From Setoptus koraiensis (Eukaryota > Arthropoda): 64,000 bases of DNA. Positions 45,638 through 58,200 of this stretch are shown here, piece after piece. Position 1 is the first letter of the stretch; each line of letters starts with the position of its first letter. The DNA is taken from positions 7,564,001 to 7,628,000 of the forward strand of contig CM106585.1 of assembly GCA_048013815.1 (NCBI GenBank), given 5' to 3'. A program made the position numbers and the translations under genes. Below the pieces are notes generated by a model. The model was not told where the DNA came from. It ran no database searches and saw only the letters and a list, made by a program, of their open reading frames with translations.

Positions 45638-45817
45638 ATGGTGTTTCGAAAGGCCTTAGCTTTTTCTGGAACTTCATCATTACTGCAAAAGTGCCTTCAA
45701 AATACGCGGCTTAAATTAGAGAAGCCACTTTTTGATAATATCATGGTTAATACACCATCCGGCGAGACACAATCTCATATCAAACAGGAGAACTCTCGAA
45801 AGGAATCTCAATTATAG
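45638..45817 (+). CDS. 59-codon upstream open frame before asparagine synthetase
   Basis: Between the RBM42 poly(A) signal (45597) and the ASNS start (45860) an ATG in strong context (ATAATGG, A at -3 and G at +4) opens 59 codons (MVFRKALAFSGTSSLLQKCL...). The N-terminus is basic and amphipathic like a mitochondrial leader. It ends 43 nt before the ASNS ATG. It may be a regulatory upstream frame of ASNS, a small gene of its own, or chance. No family recognised. Confidence 0.35.
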   Translation: MVFRKALAFSGTSSLLQKCLQNTRLKLEKPLFDNIMVNTPSGETQSHIKQENSRKESQL

Positions 45818-45859
45818 GCATCTTGTAGTTATTGATACAACAACTATCATTCATTTACA

Positions 45860-47698
45860 ATGTGTGGAATTCTTGCAATATTGAACAGCAATGAAGAATC
45901 CTCTCAGCTTAGGATTAAGGCTCTGAAGCTTTCAAAGAGACTTCGACACAGAGGCCCAGATTGGAATGGTAAGTAATTGTGTATCGTGGTCAGCAATATT
46001 TCTTTATGCTTGAGAGTACACTTATACTAATTATCGAAATGTATTCTTTATTGTCGATATGTTGCAGGTATATTTATGCACGAGGATTGCCAAGCCAATC
46101 ACGTCTTAGCCCATGAGCGATTGTCAATTATTGGCTTAGATAAGGGAGCTCAACCACTCTTTAACAATGACAAAACGATTGCTTTGTGTGTCAATGGTGA
46201 GATATACAACCATAGAGCATTGAGCCTGAAGGATTGTCAGGGTTACAAGTTCAACACCAATAGTGATTGTGAATGCATCATACCTTTATATGAGAGATAT
46301 GGTGAAAAATTCATCGATCTTCTGGATGGAATATTTGGATTTGTATTGTATGATGTAGAAAAGAAAAGATTCATAGCTGCTCGTGACGCCATAGGAGTTT
46401 GTTCTATGTATATAGGCTGGCATCACAGCGGATCAATATGGTTTGCTTCGGAAATGAAAGCACTAGATGAATGTACTCTAGTCAAGGAGTTTCCGCCTGG
46501 TCATTATTGGGCCTCTACAATGTTAAATTCTACCATGGATCTGAGCCAATGTCAGCGATGGTATAATCCCGTGTGGCTGGATGAGGCCTATTTACCGAGT
46601 GAGGATGTAGACTACGATCTCTTGAGAACAACCTTGGAAGACAGTGTCATCAAACGTCTCATGGCTGACGTACCATTTGGTGTTCTTTTATCTGGTGGTC
46701 TTGATAGTTCGCTCATAGCATCGATTGTTGCCAATAATTACCGATTGAAAATGGAAGAAACCTCAAAAGGACCACACCATGGTTATCTGTCGTCAAAAGT
46801 TCACACTTTCTCCATTGGTCTTGAGGGTTCACCAGATCTAGAATGGGCCAATAAAGTTGCCGAGTACATAGGTTCTACTCATCACTCGTTTACATTCACA
46901 GTTCAAGAGGGCTTGGATGCATTGCACGATGTTATTAATCATATTGAGACCTATGATGTCACCACTGTGAGGGCTTCGACGCCCATGTTTTTGATGGCCA
47001 GAAGAATCAAGGCAATGGGCATAAAAATGGTGCTGTCTGGTGAAGGTAGCGATGAGATATTCGGTGGATACCTGTATTTTCATAAAGCTCCATCATCTGA
47101 GGAATTCCACAAAGAGCTGGTCAGAAAAATATCAGCTCTATCTAAATATGATTGCTTAAGAGCTAACAAGTCAACCTATGCCTGGGGAGTAGAGACACGA
47201 GTGCCTTTCTTGGATAAGAACTTCTTAAACATTGCTATGAGACTAGATGCCAAACACAAGATGATAAATTGTGGCCAAGGACGCATAGAGAAATACATTC
47301 TTAGAAAGGCGTTTGACACTAACAAGACGAATGGGGAACCTTATCTACCTGAAAAAGTACTCTGGCGCCAAAAAGAGCAATTCTCTGATGGTGTGGGCTA
47401 CAGTTGGATTGATGGCCTCAAGGATCACGCTGACAGACTTGTGAATGATCAACAACTTAAAATGTCCTCTATAATTTTCCCCTATAATACTCCAGCAACA
47501 AAAGAAGCTTACCTTTACAGGACCATATTTGTGTCGATATTTTCCAAAGAGTCGTTCGCGAAAACTGTTCCGCATGCGCCAAGCATCGCTTGCTCGACTC
47601 CTGTCGCTCTACAATGGGACGAACAATGGGCTAAAAACGCCGACCCTTCCGGTCGTTCTATTTCAGTGCATACCTCAGCTCTCAAAGTGACACCGTGA
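45860..47698 (+). CDS. ASNS: Asparagine synthetase (glutamine-hydrolysing)
   Basis: Converts aspartate, ATP and glutamine into asparagine in the cytosol. Exons are 45860-45968 and 46068-47698 (579 residues), with a 99-bp intron that splits the Gly codon of RHRGPDWNG. The N-terminal glutaminase nucleophile is Cys2 (MCGIL); CVNGEIYNH and the SDCECI block fit the glutaminase pocket. The synthetase domain holds the pyrophosphatase loop LLSGGLDSSL and the GEGSDEIFGGY block, with ETRVPFLD further on. Length is close to the ~560 residues of animal enzymes. AATAAA at 47738. A 59-codon upstream frame precedes it. Confidence 0.97.
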
Positions 47699-48365
47699 TC
47701 AAGGTCAAAATTAGAAGGAACTGTGTGCGACATCTTAAATAAACACTGTTGTGATTTCGATATGATTTACATAAAAAATTGACCCAATTTGTGTCACAGA
47801 CGTTTCAGCCTATACAGTCTAGGTGAATTGTTGTGAGCTTCTGTTTCTAATTTCTTCTCTGGAATATAGTCACAGAACAAAAAAATATGCCAAAATTAAT
47901 TGAATGCGATCGACGATTGAATTGATTGTGAGTGTAGCTATATGTCACTCGCTAGATTACAAACTTTCAATTACGATGTGATTGCAGTCATGTGCTGTTC
48001 ATAAGCAATTGTTTCCAACATTCTGATGAAAATTGTCAAATGGAGTCTACGATTCCGGCATCGGCACTTCGCATGCTGACAAATTGTAACACGGACTTAT
48101 GTATCAACAAGAACAATCTGTAAGTTCCGTCGGCCTAACGTCAACGTTGGCGAACTGAATTGGGAAAAATAAGTTTGTAAAGAAGATGGAGATTCGACCA
48201 TTTCCAAAACGATGCCAACTTCATTAACTGGAGAATAATGAGAGAAAATTTGCATACACAGGAGATGTAGTTTGATGAAATGAGCGAGAAAAAAATTTTT
48301 AATGATCAAATCATAGAGCAAAACAGCCTTCTGTGCTTTGTTTGTCTAGATTTCAATAGTCATAT
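47699..48365. other. Convergent intergenic region ASNS / MINPP-like
   Basis: Holds both 3' UTRs. No gene or repeat recognised. Confidence 0.4.
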
Positions 48366-49766
48366 TCAAACGGATCGAGCTGTACATAATTCCTTCAGAT
48401 CGCATTGCAAGTATCGTTTGTGGAACTTAATAAACTGGTTCATATCACAGACCTCACTTGTGCACCCTCCAATTATAACTGGTTCCATTTCATTGACACT
48501 TGCAACGAATTTGAAATTATCACTGCCGCAATTGTACAAAGTAAGTACGATATTTCCAGAGAATGGCATAAAGAAGCTAGATCGCCATTTACTATTTTCC
48601 GGGGGAGTTCTTGTAGCGACAAATTTGTCGAAAGCACTCTCAGTGAAGTTCTCTTCGTCCTTGAATAAATTCAACGCCGCATAGAATCTCTTAATAATAG
48701 GCCCGTGGGTGAAATATATAGTGGACCTGAGCTTTCGTTTACCAGCCATGTCATTGTCTTTCATAGATTGCGTAAACGACTCGATAAAATCCTTCATCAG
48801 AGGGCAAGACTGATCAGCTAAAATGTCTGACCCGTACAAATCTTTGTAGTAATCGTTAACATCTTCTGCATGCTCCAAATACCTTATCTGGTGATTGGTG
48901 AATAAGGAACACCATAGTGATGAGCCCTCTAATGCAATCTCGTACTTGCAGAGGTCATAAATATGTCTCATGTCTTTGTATGATATAGAATCTATGCCAA
49001 GTTTTGCACGTATATCATCCATTATAAATTGATAATTTCGAGGATCAAATATCTTTTTAATCCAAGGATTTCTAGTCTTAACTTCTTCTTTGACGCTCAT
49101 GCCGAAACTCAGCTTACGTATATTATCGCATTCATGATGAAACGCTAGAATATTCGTCGCAGATTCAGCATCTAATGTCTTGTACTTTTTAATGAAGATA
49201 GCCTTCAAGAATTCTATTCCTGTTTGGCGCGTTCTTCGTTCTTTAGTAACACCAAGTTCAATCTCAGCAGTTTTGTGGCTCAAAAGAAGAGGATAAATTG
49301 ATTTGAATCGTCTAGCTATCGATCGTTCCTCAAAAAAACCCAATTGAGTGATGAGGTCATTCTGTGCAGGACCCATCAGCGTTTTCCACCCGAGAATATA
49401 TTGGCGTAGTTCTCCATCGGCCGGCAATTGCTGCTGCTTCAGTTTGTCTTGTAAAGTTTTAACAAAGTCATTATGGCCTTTAATTTCATCGAAAGTGGGA
49501 AGCTTGGCAGCGTGTCTGCTTAGGAAGTACAGATGAACAGGTTGACAATTTTGTGAGTTGAGTTCTTGATGTACCTGTTCTAACGATTTTTCACTGAATT
49601 GTCCGGATATCTGAGTAGTGTTCGAAGACGACCAATAGTTCGCAGCTTCATTGTATAACGTTTTAGTGCCAAACAACTTGTAAGTTGGAGAATCGTCAGA
49701 CTCAAAAGGACAACTGCCGTGCCAGATGCCCAAACAGCAAATACCAAACAGCAATTTACCGAACAT
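48366..49766 (-). CDS. MINPP1-like histidine phosphatase homologue with altered active site
   Basis: Multiple inositol polyphosphate phosphatases are ER or secreted histidine acid phosphatases that act on inositol phosphates. Single exon, 466 residues (human MINPP1 487). Signal peptide MFGKLLFGICCLGIW, then VHLYFLSRHAAKLPT, which lies where MINPP1 has FLSRHGTRYPT: the catalytic His85 is kept, but Gly is Ala86 and the second Arg is Lys88. A downstream RRTRQTGIEFL block fits. The proton-donor motif HAET is replaced by HGPI (His354-Gly-Pro), so the acidic residue is missing. The C-terminus is Cys-rich as in the family. I infer reduced or lost phosphatase activity; substrate and location follow from the family only. 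Confidence 0.85.
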   Translation of the reverse strand: MFGKLLFGICCLGIWHGSCPFESDDSPTYKLFGTKTLYNEAANYWSSSNTTQISGQFSEKSLEQVHQELNSQNCQPVHLYFLSRHAAKLPTFDEIKGHNDFVKTLQDKLKQQQLPADGELRQYILGWKTLMGPAQNDLITQLGFFEERSIARRFKSIYPLLLSHKTAEIELGVTKERRTRQTGIEFLKAIFIKKYKTLDAESATNILAFHHECDNIRKLSFGMSVKEEVKTRNPWIKKIFDPRNYQFIMDDIRAKLGIDSISYKDMRHIYDLCKYEIALEGSSLWCSLFTNHQIRYLEHAEDVNDYYKDLYGSDILADQSCPLMKDFIESFTQSMKDNDMAGKRKLRSTIYFTHGPIIKRFYAALNLFKDEENFTESAFDKFVATRTPPENSKWRSSFFMPFSGNIVLTLYNCGSDNFKFVASVNEMEPVIIGGCTSEVCDMNQFIKFHKRYLQCDLKELCTARSV

Positions 49767-51798
49767 TTTTAAATGTTGGCACTAAAATAGATCTGTCTGG
49801 AAATCTAGTCGGTCCGCCTGTCTGGGAATGTAGTCTGTAATATATTTCTTTTGGCTTAATTGTTGTTGCGTATGTACGAGCTAATGATGCAAAATGACGA
49901 ATTGCAGCAACTTCAACACCCAATACATGACTTCTATTTTTGAAGTTGCGCCAATAGACGAAGCCAACTTTTAGCACTTTGGAGCTCGATTGTCTCGGCG
50001 CATATCTGAATATCATCCACTTTCGACTTTTCACTTCAAAATATTATTTATAACCTATATGTATATATTCATATGTATATTTGTTGGCCTGATGTATAGT
50101 CGAAATGCCGAGAAACATGTGATTTGCTTGCGGAAACCACGTGTTTGCACAACTCGAAAGTTAGTTATTCTTCGAAAAATCAAAAACCGTCAAACCTAGA
50201 ACCTTCAAACTTTGCCCAGGGCCCCTTCTACATGTAGATAAGAATGTGTGAAAAAATGAACAAGATAGCTTAAGCCCAACCGGAGATACTCATGGTTTCA
50301 TTGATGTGTGCCAGCAGTAAACAAGTGTATAAGTTGTCGAACATTGCGATTTAGTATCATGATTGTGGAGATATTTTACATATATCTTCTATGTCTTTGC
50401 TGTAAAAATTCGCTTGTAAATCATCATATGTCATGTGAGGAAATCACGAGACGGAAGAGTGTTGCAAAATGTAAAATTCTAAATGCGTTCAATGTATCCC
50501 AGTTGCACAAGTAAATCATTGTGGAACACCAACCAAGTGCAACTATGTTTCTACAATGAATACAGTCAAGTGTTTTAGGGATTAATCGGATGATGTTCTG
50601 TCGGCGGCGTGGAGCGAAGTTGGGCGAAGTTACAACGATCGGCATGAGCAGGGACAAAGACTGAGAGCATCATTAACGGCGGGCGAGTATGATTCGTTTG
50701 CGTTGATATTTCCACTTGAGTCTGGCAAATGCAACAGGCCGATACAGCGGGCAATTGTGCTGAAAAGCAACAATTATGCAAAAGAATCAACAAAGATTTT
50801 CAACGGACCAAGGTGAGTTCACCTTGGAATTTTGGAAAGTGCTCGTTGGAAGAGGTTTGTTTTTTTTTGTTGGCTGTTGGTTCGAGCTTGGGCGGAGTTG
50901 TTGTCCACACTTTGGCCGCTTGTCAACCGCCTATTTGTGCCTCTCGCTATTCGCTATGCCGTAACAATGGTCACTGGCCAGCAAACAGCAGCCAGTGACT
51001 GTCGTTGGGCTCTTCGGACGACCATTGGCGCGGACAGAAGCGAGACTAACCAGCCAATGAAAGCTGCTCGTCGTCGCCGTCGTCGTCGTAGGTGAATCAT
51101 ATAATAGATGCGCCACAAGGAAGAGATTGGAGCAAGAATTGACTCGTCGTTTCGGTTTCTGGTGCTGTCGTTGGGATAGAAAGAGAGCTGTCACACTGTA
51201 TGATTATACGATTATAAAATAGGCACGGATAAATGCAAGTGACAACAATAGCAACAACTGCACAATGTTGTGGCCGGCTACAAACGCCGGCACTGTTGCA
51301 GCAATCTTTGTTTCTGGCTATTGTTGTGTTGCAATGAAAATAAAATTTTCAAATGAAATAAAATTGTCAAACTAACACTAAACTGACCCAACAACATCTT
51401 GATTATATTACGCAATCTCGAGTTGAGTCTGTCTGCCATCAAAATTGTTCAAAACCAAACCAACCAAAGACAGTTGCGTCATCAAGCTTTGCATAGTTTG
51501 TCTTACATTAGCAGTATGGTAATTAGACGAGGGACAAAAATTGTTGTGTTTGTGAGTAATTGTTGACAATAGATGAATAGAGAAACAAATGAATTATCGA
51601 CACTTAATTTATAGACGCAAATCTCGGCTAGATAAACGTTTCACATTTGGCATTAATGTGTCGTTGCATTATGTCGCTTGCAAGCGCGCATCTCACAATC
51701 TCTCGTCAGAGAGATCAGGTCTGACAGTTTGTGTCGGTTGCCGAGTCTCACAAGCTGATATCACAAGCTCTGTCTGATATCACTGATATGATATCAGG
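49767..51798. other. Gene-poor stretch after MINPP-like gene
   Basis: The MINPP-like promoter lies at the left end; an open frame without ATG (minus strand, up to 50034) overlaps the MINPP start and is not supported. A possible splice donor (CCAAG|GTGAGT) occurs near 50812. Otherwise repeats of GTT/GTC and no gene. Confidence 0.4.
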
Positions 51799-51818
51799 TG
51801 TGTGTGTGTGTGTGTGTG
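51799..51818. repeat. (GT)n microsatellite
   Basis: A pure GT run of about ten units. Confidence 0.85.
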
Positions 51819-52376
51819 TCGGATCGGAGTGGCGGATTGACGAACCGATTGAAACAAAAGAAGCTCTAATCTCGGCAAGCGATCGCTGGCCGGCACACTA
51901 TGACCGGCACATGCAGTCTAGCCGATCTTGTTGATATATCCACATCGTCCGCGCCGTCCACATCGTCCGCACCGTCCGGCGTATTCAAATGTGGCTCACC
52001 TGGTCGGGCGCACTGGGCAGCTAGTGGACGCACAGTGAACTGGCGGAGTTGTGGCCAACATGAATAGAGTTGGAGCATGGCTCATGGCAAACAACGGCAC
52101 AATAATCATGAAACGTAATAATTATCTTGTGCAGTGCTCAATGGTGTTGCCGTTGCTGTTGTCGTTGCGTTTCCTCGTTTTGGTCGTCTCAAACTCGGGA
52201 CATCATCTAATAATATCAAATACAACAAGCATCGCCAGCCAGTGAATGTGTGTCCAAGCTACAACCTGTAACCTGACAACCTTTTGTGAGCAACGTAACA
52301 GGCAGCCAAACAACAAGTTTTCGCAAGCAAAAGTTCTAATTAACTACCTGTGCTGCCGGACACTCGGACACTGACC

Positions 52377-52423
52377 GCTACACCTGCTGCTGCTGCAGTT
52401 GCTGTTGCTGTAGTTGTCGTTGT

Positions 52424-52459
<36 letters not shown>

Positions 52460-52460
52460 G
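52377..52460. repeat. (CTG/TTG)n array
   Basis: An imperfect CTG/TTG tandem tract of about 80 bp. It is like the CAA/CAG poly-Gln tracts of the coding genes, but no supported reading frame contains it. Confidence 0.8.
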
Positions 52461-53904
52461 ATGAACATGCATGAACTTGCATCATACGAGCACACACACA
52501 CACACGAACGAAATGAACTCTAATGATGATGCAATTGATATATTATCATCATGCATCATCATGATGCTAGAAACAGCATTAAATGATGCAACAAACAGAG
52601 ATTACATTTGGCAGTAGATTTGCAGAAAAACTTGCATTTGGACATGCACAAATGGGGCGCGCGCGCGCGCACAGGATGTCCACTATTGGCCGGTGTGAGC
52701 GCTTGTTGTAATTGTCTCTTCTGGCTCACTCCAGCAATATCCAGCTGAAACTGACCACTATCGCCTGACAGCATCTATGACACTCGCCGTAACTGTGCCG
52801 AGCACAAATTAGTCTTGTGCAGCAACCCACACTTGCGCCCAACTGACCACTGCAACTTGCGCCACCGTCCAGTGGCGCTAATGGTCGTCGCATGGCAATC
52901 GGCCGCAATTGGTGGCCCGCGCGTTGGCCGTGTTAATGGGCCTAAGGTACAAAAGTGGCTGCACTACATTAAAACTTGCTAATTCAAAGCAGCAGCAGCC
53001 ACTTTGAAAACGGTAGCACGTGACGAAACGCTTCTTTGTCTTGTCTTTGTCTTATTATCTCTTGTTGGGCATTTAATTTCCCTGGTTGGTTGTCGTTTCA
53101 TTGTATGCGAGTTATCAGTTTCGTTTGCATCATTATTGTCGCTTCGGCGTGGCCGCAGCACTGATCTCGCATCATTATCCGGCACTCGAGAGGCAGGCTA
53201 AATGCAGGGCCAACTGCCATTTAGTCGGTTGTGCCGTTTAGCGGCCGTTGAAAGCGCCACAAACGGGCGAGCCAAACAAAAGCTGGCATCACGTCGCAAC
53301 AACCTGTGGCTGCCTCTGCCTGCCACGAGAGGCCGATTTCAACTTTTCCTCTCTTTGTCCCCACCATGCTGACAGAGAATCCATCATCCCCACAAAAATA
53401 TCTGTGCAAGGATCAATTTTTGCCGAACAGCCGACGCTGGCCGCGCGGCTCGAAGCCACTCAATTGCACTGAGCGCCGTTTTTTGCCGCTTCTGGCGCGT
53501 TCGCCGTCCGAAGCGACTCGACAAATATTGACACTGCGCGACATCTACACCTCGGGCGCCTCACTTTGCAGCGGCACACACTTTTCGGCCAATCCGCCGT
53601 CGCTTCGGCCAATCCGCTGCCGTTTCGAAAGCGACCAATTTGCCGTCGCTTCGACAGCCACCGAGACAAACAACAAGTGGCTGCATTGTGTGCCAGTCGA
53701 CAGTATCCAATGCAATCGCCAAAATGGACAAAACCGCACAAACCGCTTGCAGATTAATTTCCACCAGCACACTGATTAGCAGCAATCAGCGTCCGTTGCA
53801 CTGTCGCATGTTTGGCGACATTTATCCCGCTAATCTAACGCGTTAATCCCGCTCTTTTCGCCCGCTCCATGCCAAACTAATCCCCGGCTTCGTTTTGTCA
53901 TTGT

Positions 53905-53960
53905 GTGTCATTTTATCGTTTTGTCATTTTATCATTTTGTCATTTTATCATTTTGTCATT
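53905..53960. repeat. ~18-bp period ATTTTGTC/ATTTTATC minisatellite
   Basis: Alternating TCATTTTGTCATTTTATC units, about three copies, then diverged copies. Confidence 0.75.
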
Positions 53961-55149
53961 GTGATCGCCAGACGCACTGGCGCTGTCCACTTGTGCACTG
54001 CACATCATGTAATATCTTTTCTCTGGCCCCGGCTAGCGCCACATTCTGTCATATTTGTCAGTCGGTGCTGAGCTACCAGAAATAGGCACCAGTGCCCGAG
54101 GTGATGGGCAGAGCACAAGTGTTTCGTTGGTGCCTTTTCCATTTTCTTTCGCCTTTTGCTCCTTCTGGCCAGCGCAAACACTAATGGCATTGTGTGTCCG
54201 TCGTTTGTCCGCCACCAATGTGCCTTACACTGCCGCTGCTGCCGCCGCCATTTACCTGTACGCTATTTATGCGGATTTGCTGCTGATTGTTGTGAATTGG
54301 ATTCGGAAGATCGTGTTTTAGCGGCCTGTCGAACAGCGTCAGCGACGGATAAAAAGAGACACAGAGACGGTACAGGGAGATACACACAAAATAAGCCCAT
54401 TTATGCATAGAGAGCGCAAAAGAAATATCACGCTTTGGCAAATATTTGCTCATTAGTGTTTCAAACTGCCAAATTCACAGTCCGAATTTCGCCAGCAGCG
54501 CATGCGCCACCGAAGAACGTTCCGCACACACTTGTTGCGTCGGCGGCGCTTCGGTACGTTCGAAGCGTTCGAAGCGCTCAAAACGTTCGAAGCGCTCGCA
54601 ACGTTCGAAACAGCATTAGCTGACCATTCGCCTTTCGACTGACCATTGACGCACATGCGCACATTACAACATTGCGTTTGCCGGACACACGAATTGTTTT
54701 CTTTTGCGATAATAGCGATTCGACGCGATCCAATGCGAGCAAATTCGAATTCAATTCAATTGATTTGATCCGATTCTTAACTTGATTCGATCTGGCAGTC
54801 GATTCTTCGGCCGGCACATATCGCACACATCGCGCATATTGCACTTATTGCACATATTGCATTTGATATTGCACAAGCGCAATCACTATGCAAATGCATT
54901 GAGATGATTAAAAGTTTAAAAGTGCAACTAGTTAATAAAACGAATAACTGTTATTGAAATATAATATGGCACGCAAACAACAATAAGCGACAGCAACAAC
55001 AATTGGCCCAGTAGTAACCATTTTCATCGATCATCAAAACCAATAACGTTTGATATGTTGTCAAGCCGGCCGCGCACACACTTAACTCGACAGTAATATA
55101 TTCCGAAAACAACGACTTCCGATTTGCTCACGCCAACCAGCTAAGTGAA

Positions 55150-55598
55150 ATAAGTGAAATTTGCAAATTTCTTGTGCGAGCAACAATCGTACACACAACA
55201 ATAATCAATAATAAAACGTTGGCTAAAGTTAAAGTGAGCCGACTGTTTAACCGAGAAAAGTATTCATGAAACGAGCCAGCCAGACAGTCAAGTTATCCGA
55301 ACATTGGCACGAGAAGAAAGTAAAGTTTAGTAAATAGTTTGTTCACACAACAAACCACACAAACAATAATTTTCACACACACAACCAACGCAAATATCAG
55401 GTGAAATTAATCATCCAAACGAAGAAAAAGTCAATTGTCAGTCAAGAGAAAGCCAATCAAGAATTAAATCGCAACCAATGAAGAAGTTTCGTTCAGGCTT
55501 ACAATTCGCCGCTTTCAGAGTAGCAGCACCAGCGACGAACAACCGATAAGACACATGAAAACTTTTGCAAGACACAACCAATTAAACCAATGATCGAG
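55150..55598 (+). other. Candidate untranslated leader exon ending in a splice donor
   Basis: An A/C-rich stretch with few G runs, typical of arthropod leaders, ends at ATG ATC GAG followed by a consensus donor GTAAGT at 55599-55604. Short upstream frames precede it (23 and 12 codons). If this is a real exon, the coding start would be the ATG at 55590 and translation would continue in an exon further right, most likely beyond 64000. Left boundary is a guess. Confidence 0.3.
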
Positions 55599-56659
55599 GT
55601 AAGTTGGCGTAGATTATCAGAGGTTTCGTCTGCCAGCAAAGAGCCGGAAACATCGACACAAAATTCACGTGTACATGCTGCAGTGAGGACCACCGTCAGT
55701 CATGGTTCGAAAAGGCTTGGCTCTGATTTTTTCGTGTTTCAAGTCATTTTTCCACTCGATGCTGACTAAATCACGAGAGCGGCTCGCAGCGGCTAAAGCA
55801 AATAAAAAGTCCACCAAAACGAAAAAGTCCAAGCTGAGTTTTTTGGCAAGTTTCGGGCATGAATAGACAGATATTTGCGAGGTTTTTGCTGCTCGCCATA
55901 TGTAACACACACACATGATGCGAACAGGGCCAATGAGAGGTACAAATAGCGCGGTGATTGCATAACAACAACTGTTTGTTTATGGCGAACATTGTTAATA
56001 ATTATTTTTAGTCATTTGGGCTTTCATTTCGGATGGGCAGCGTCATTAGTGGAACAGCCATTTGTAATTGCAACAGCCGATGCTTATATGTGATTTGTTA
56101 TCATCAGCATGTAATTGTGTTGTAGCGAAGGCACGTTAAGCCAGAAGCATCGTGCCGGCCAGATATTCGGACATTCGCAAATATGAGCCATCTAGCCAGA
56201 TATTTTGATACAGATATGAGTGTGAAATGAGTGTGTAACCGGCCGATGCGAAATATACATATGGATTATTGTTTCCATTTGGATGGTATTGGTTTATATT
56301 TTATCATATATTGTGCGCTGGAAATGGCTGGCCAATGTCTAGAAGCTCACAAATGAGCGCCAGCAACAACAACTAATGGCTAATGACGATTTTCTCGCAT
56401 CGCCACCAGAAGCATCGGAGCGCCCGACGAGACTAGACCATACATTTTGTACATATTTGTTATATTTGTGTTCTTTATTGCGCACTGACCAGTGTTGTGG
56501 TCAGCAGTGTGGCCAATGGCGCGAGGGCTTCTTTTTCTGTTTTCTCTGTTTGTGTTGTGGTGAATCAAAGGCACTTTTACCGCCGACAACCACCGACTGA
56601 AGTTGCTACGAAAAACACGGTAATGATGATCAAACATGCTGATGACTTCTTCGGCCACG

Positions 56660-56765
56660 CAAAACAGCGACAACCGAGCCAACAGCCCAAGCAACAGCCC
56701 AGCCAACAACCGCAGCAACAACCGAGCCAACAACCGCGGCAACAACCGAGCCAACAACAATTCAA
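56660..56765. repeat. CAACCGAGC/CAACAGCCC minisatellite
   Basis: Related 12-15-bp units (AGCCAACAACCG, CAGCAACAACCG). The plus-strand frame over them reads QQPSQQP repeats and the minus strand reads Gly/Cys/Leu repeats; both are consequences of the array, not evidence for a gene. Confidence 0.75.
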
Positions 56766-58128
56766 TTCGTTTTGGTTAGTCCAAAGCGAGCCGAGTGTGT
56801 TTGTGGAAGGATGATGTAAGAGCTTCGTTGCGTTAATTGCCTCTATTTTTTATTTTATTTTGTTTTTTTCCCGACTGTTGCGAGATTCGAATTGCTTTTT
56901 CTGCTGGCAGTGGCCAGTGAAAAAAGAATATTCGTTATCGCATCTTTGGCTGCAGCCAGAGATGAGGCAGCATGAGCGAGGACATGGCAAACATTTATTA
57001 TTAATAACAACAATGGCCAGTAAAGTTGGCAAACATTGGATGTGATCTGTCTCTCTCGCTAACGACGAAAAGTCGAGATAAATTGCAAATCACTGAGCAG
57101 CGCGACTCAAATCATGGCTGCTCATCCAACAAGTACGTGTCATTTTCTGCACGTTGTCTGTTGCTGCATCAAACGTGACAATCGCCCCAACAACAAGTGA
57201 GAGTGGCTGCAATCAACAGGCAACTAGCCAATTTGGCCAAGTTGGTTCGAACAGAGAAAAAAATCAGAAATTGTCAGCAACGACAACATTTCTGCTTTTA
57301 CAAGCCACTTGTTGTTGACTGTCGCTGATTAGCGCTCCTAGGTGCACTCACAATAAATGAGACGCTCTTTTATTGTTGCTCATCCGACGAGACAACTATT
57401 CGAAATATTCCTGGCTGCATCAGCGACACAAGCCGGCCGATTCAACGGCATCGGTACGGCACCTAGGCAAACACAATGGCCACACGAGAGCGAGCTGCAG
57501 TAAAATATGAAAGATAAAAGGTGGAGAGGCGAAGAATTCGCGCACAATGGCTCTCGCATGATACGAGTACTGCGACTTTCGCTTTTTCTGTCCATGCCAG
57601 CGACCCAGACACGAGCGTTGCAACGAGAATTCTTTGCGCTTCTGAGTGCCAACTTGTGACGCGCTGCCAGTTCCAACGGACGGCGGTCAGCGGCTTCGAA
57701 ATTGGAAATTCGAAGTTCGAATCGATGACGGGTCTTCGGATCGGACAAATCGCGCAACGACAGAAATAGATAAAGGGCGGCGAGCAGTGAATTAACATTT
57801 GAATTAATGAACACTGTCCTGTGTATGGAGTGGGCATATTTCGAGGCAACTTGAGTCGCGTTTCTGGTCGCTGATTGCCATTCAATCGGCGACCAATGTA
57901 CACTCTACTAGAAGTGGCCGAAATGGCCGAAATGAGCAAATGAGCGTCGTTTAGCATTATTATTATCGTCATTATTGCTTATATTAGTCGGCGCGTCATA
58001 TGCACACAAGCGAATTTGAATTAAGCAAGCGGCGATTTAGCCACAATTAGACAAACGAGCACTGGCAGCCAGTGTCGCCGGCATCGGTCGCGCCATCCAA
58101 GCCACTGTTAGATTGATGAGTCCCTCTT

Positions 58129-58200
58129 CACCTGTTCGAGGCTTACCTGTTCGAGGCTTACCTGTTCGAAGCTCACCTGTTCGAAGCTCACCTGTTGAAA
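58129..58200. repeat. 15-bp minisatellite with CACCTG cores
   Basis: Five units of exactly 15 bp start at 58129, 58144, 58159, 58174 and 58189; consensus YACCTGTTCGARGCT. Three of the five carry CACCTG, the core bound by Snail/Scratch zinc fingers and E-proteins. Confidence 0.9.

Larger units (their letters stand above)
51819..54900. other. Gene-poor, repeat-rich stretch
   Basis: Holds many short tandem arrays: TTG/CTG repeats (about 52377-52460), an alternating GCGCGC run (about 52658), ATTTTGTC/ATTTTATC units (about 53905-53960), and GTTCGAAGCG/CTCG units (about 54555-54610). Small frames over these arrays are repeat artefacts. No coding exon is supported. Confidence 0.5.

Noticed and set aside
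49756-50034. 92-codon frame overlapping the MINPP-like start
   Set aside because: Begins with GTG; ends just inside the MINPP-like ATG; no homologue recognised. More likely leader sequence.
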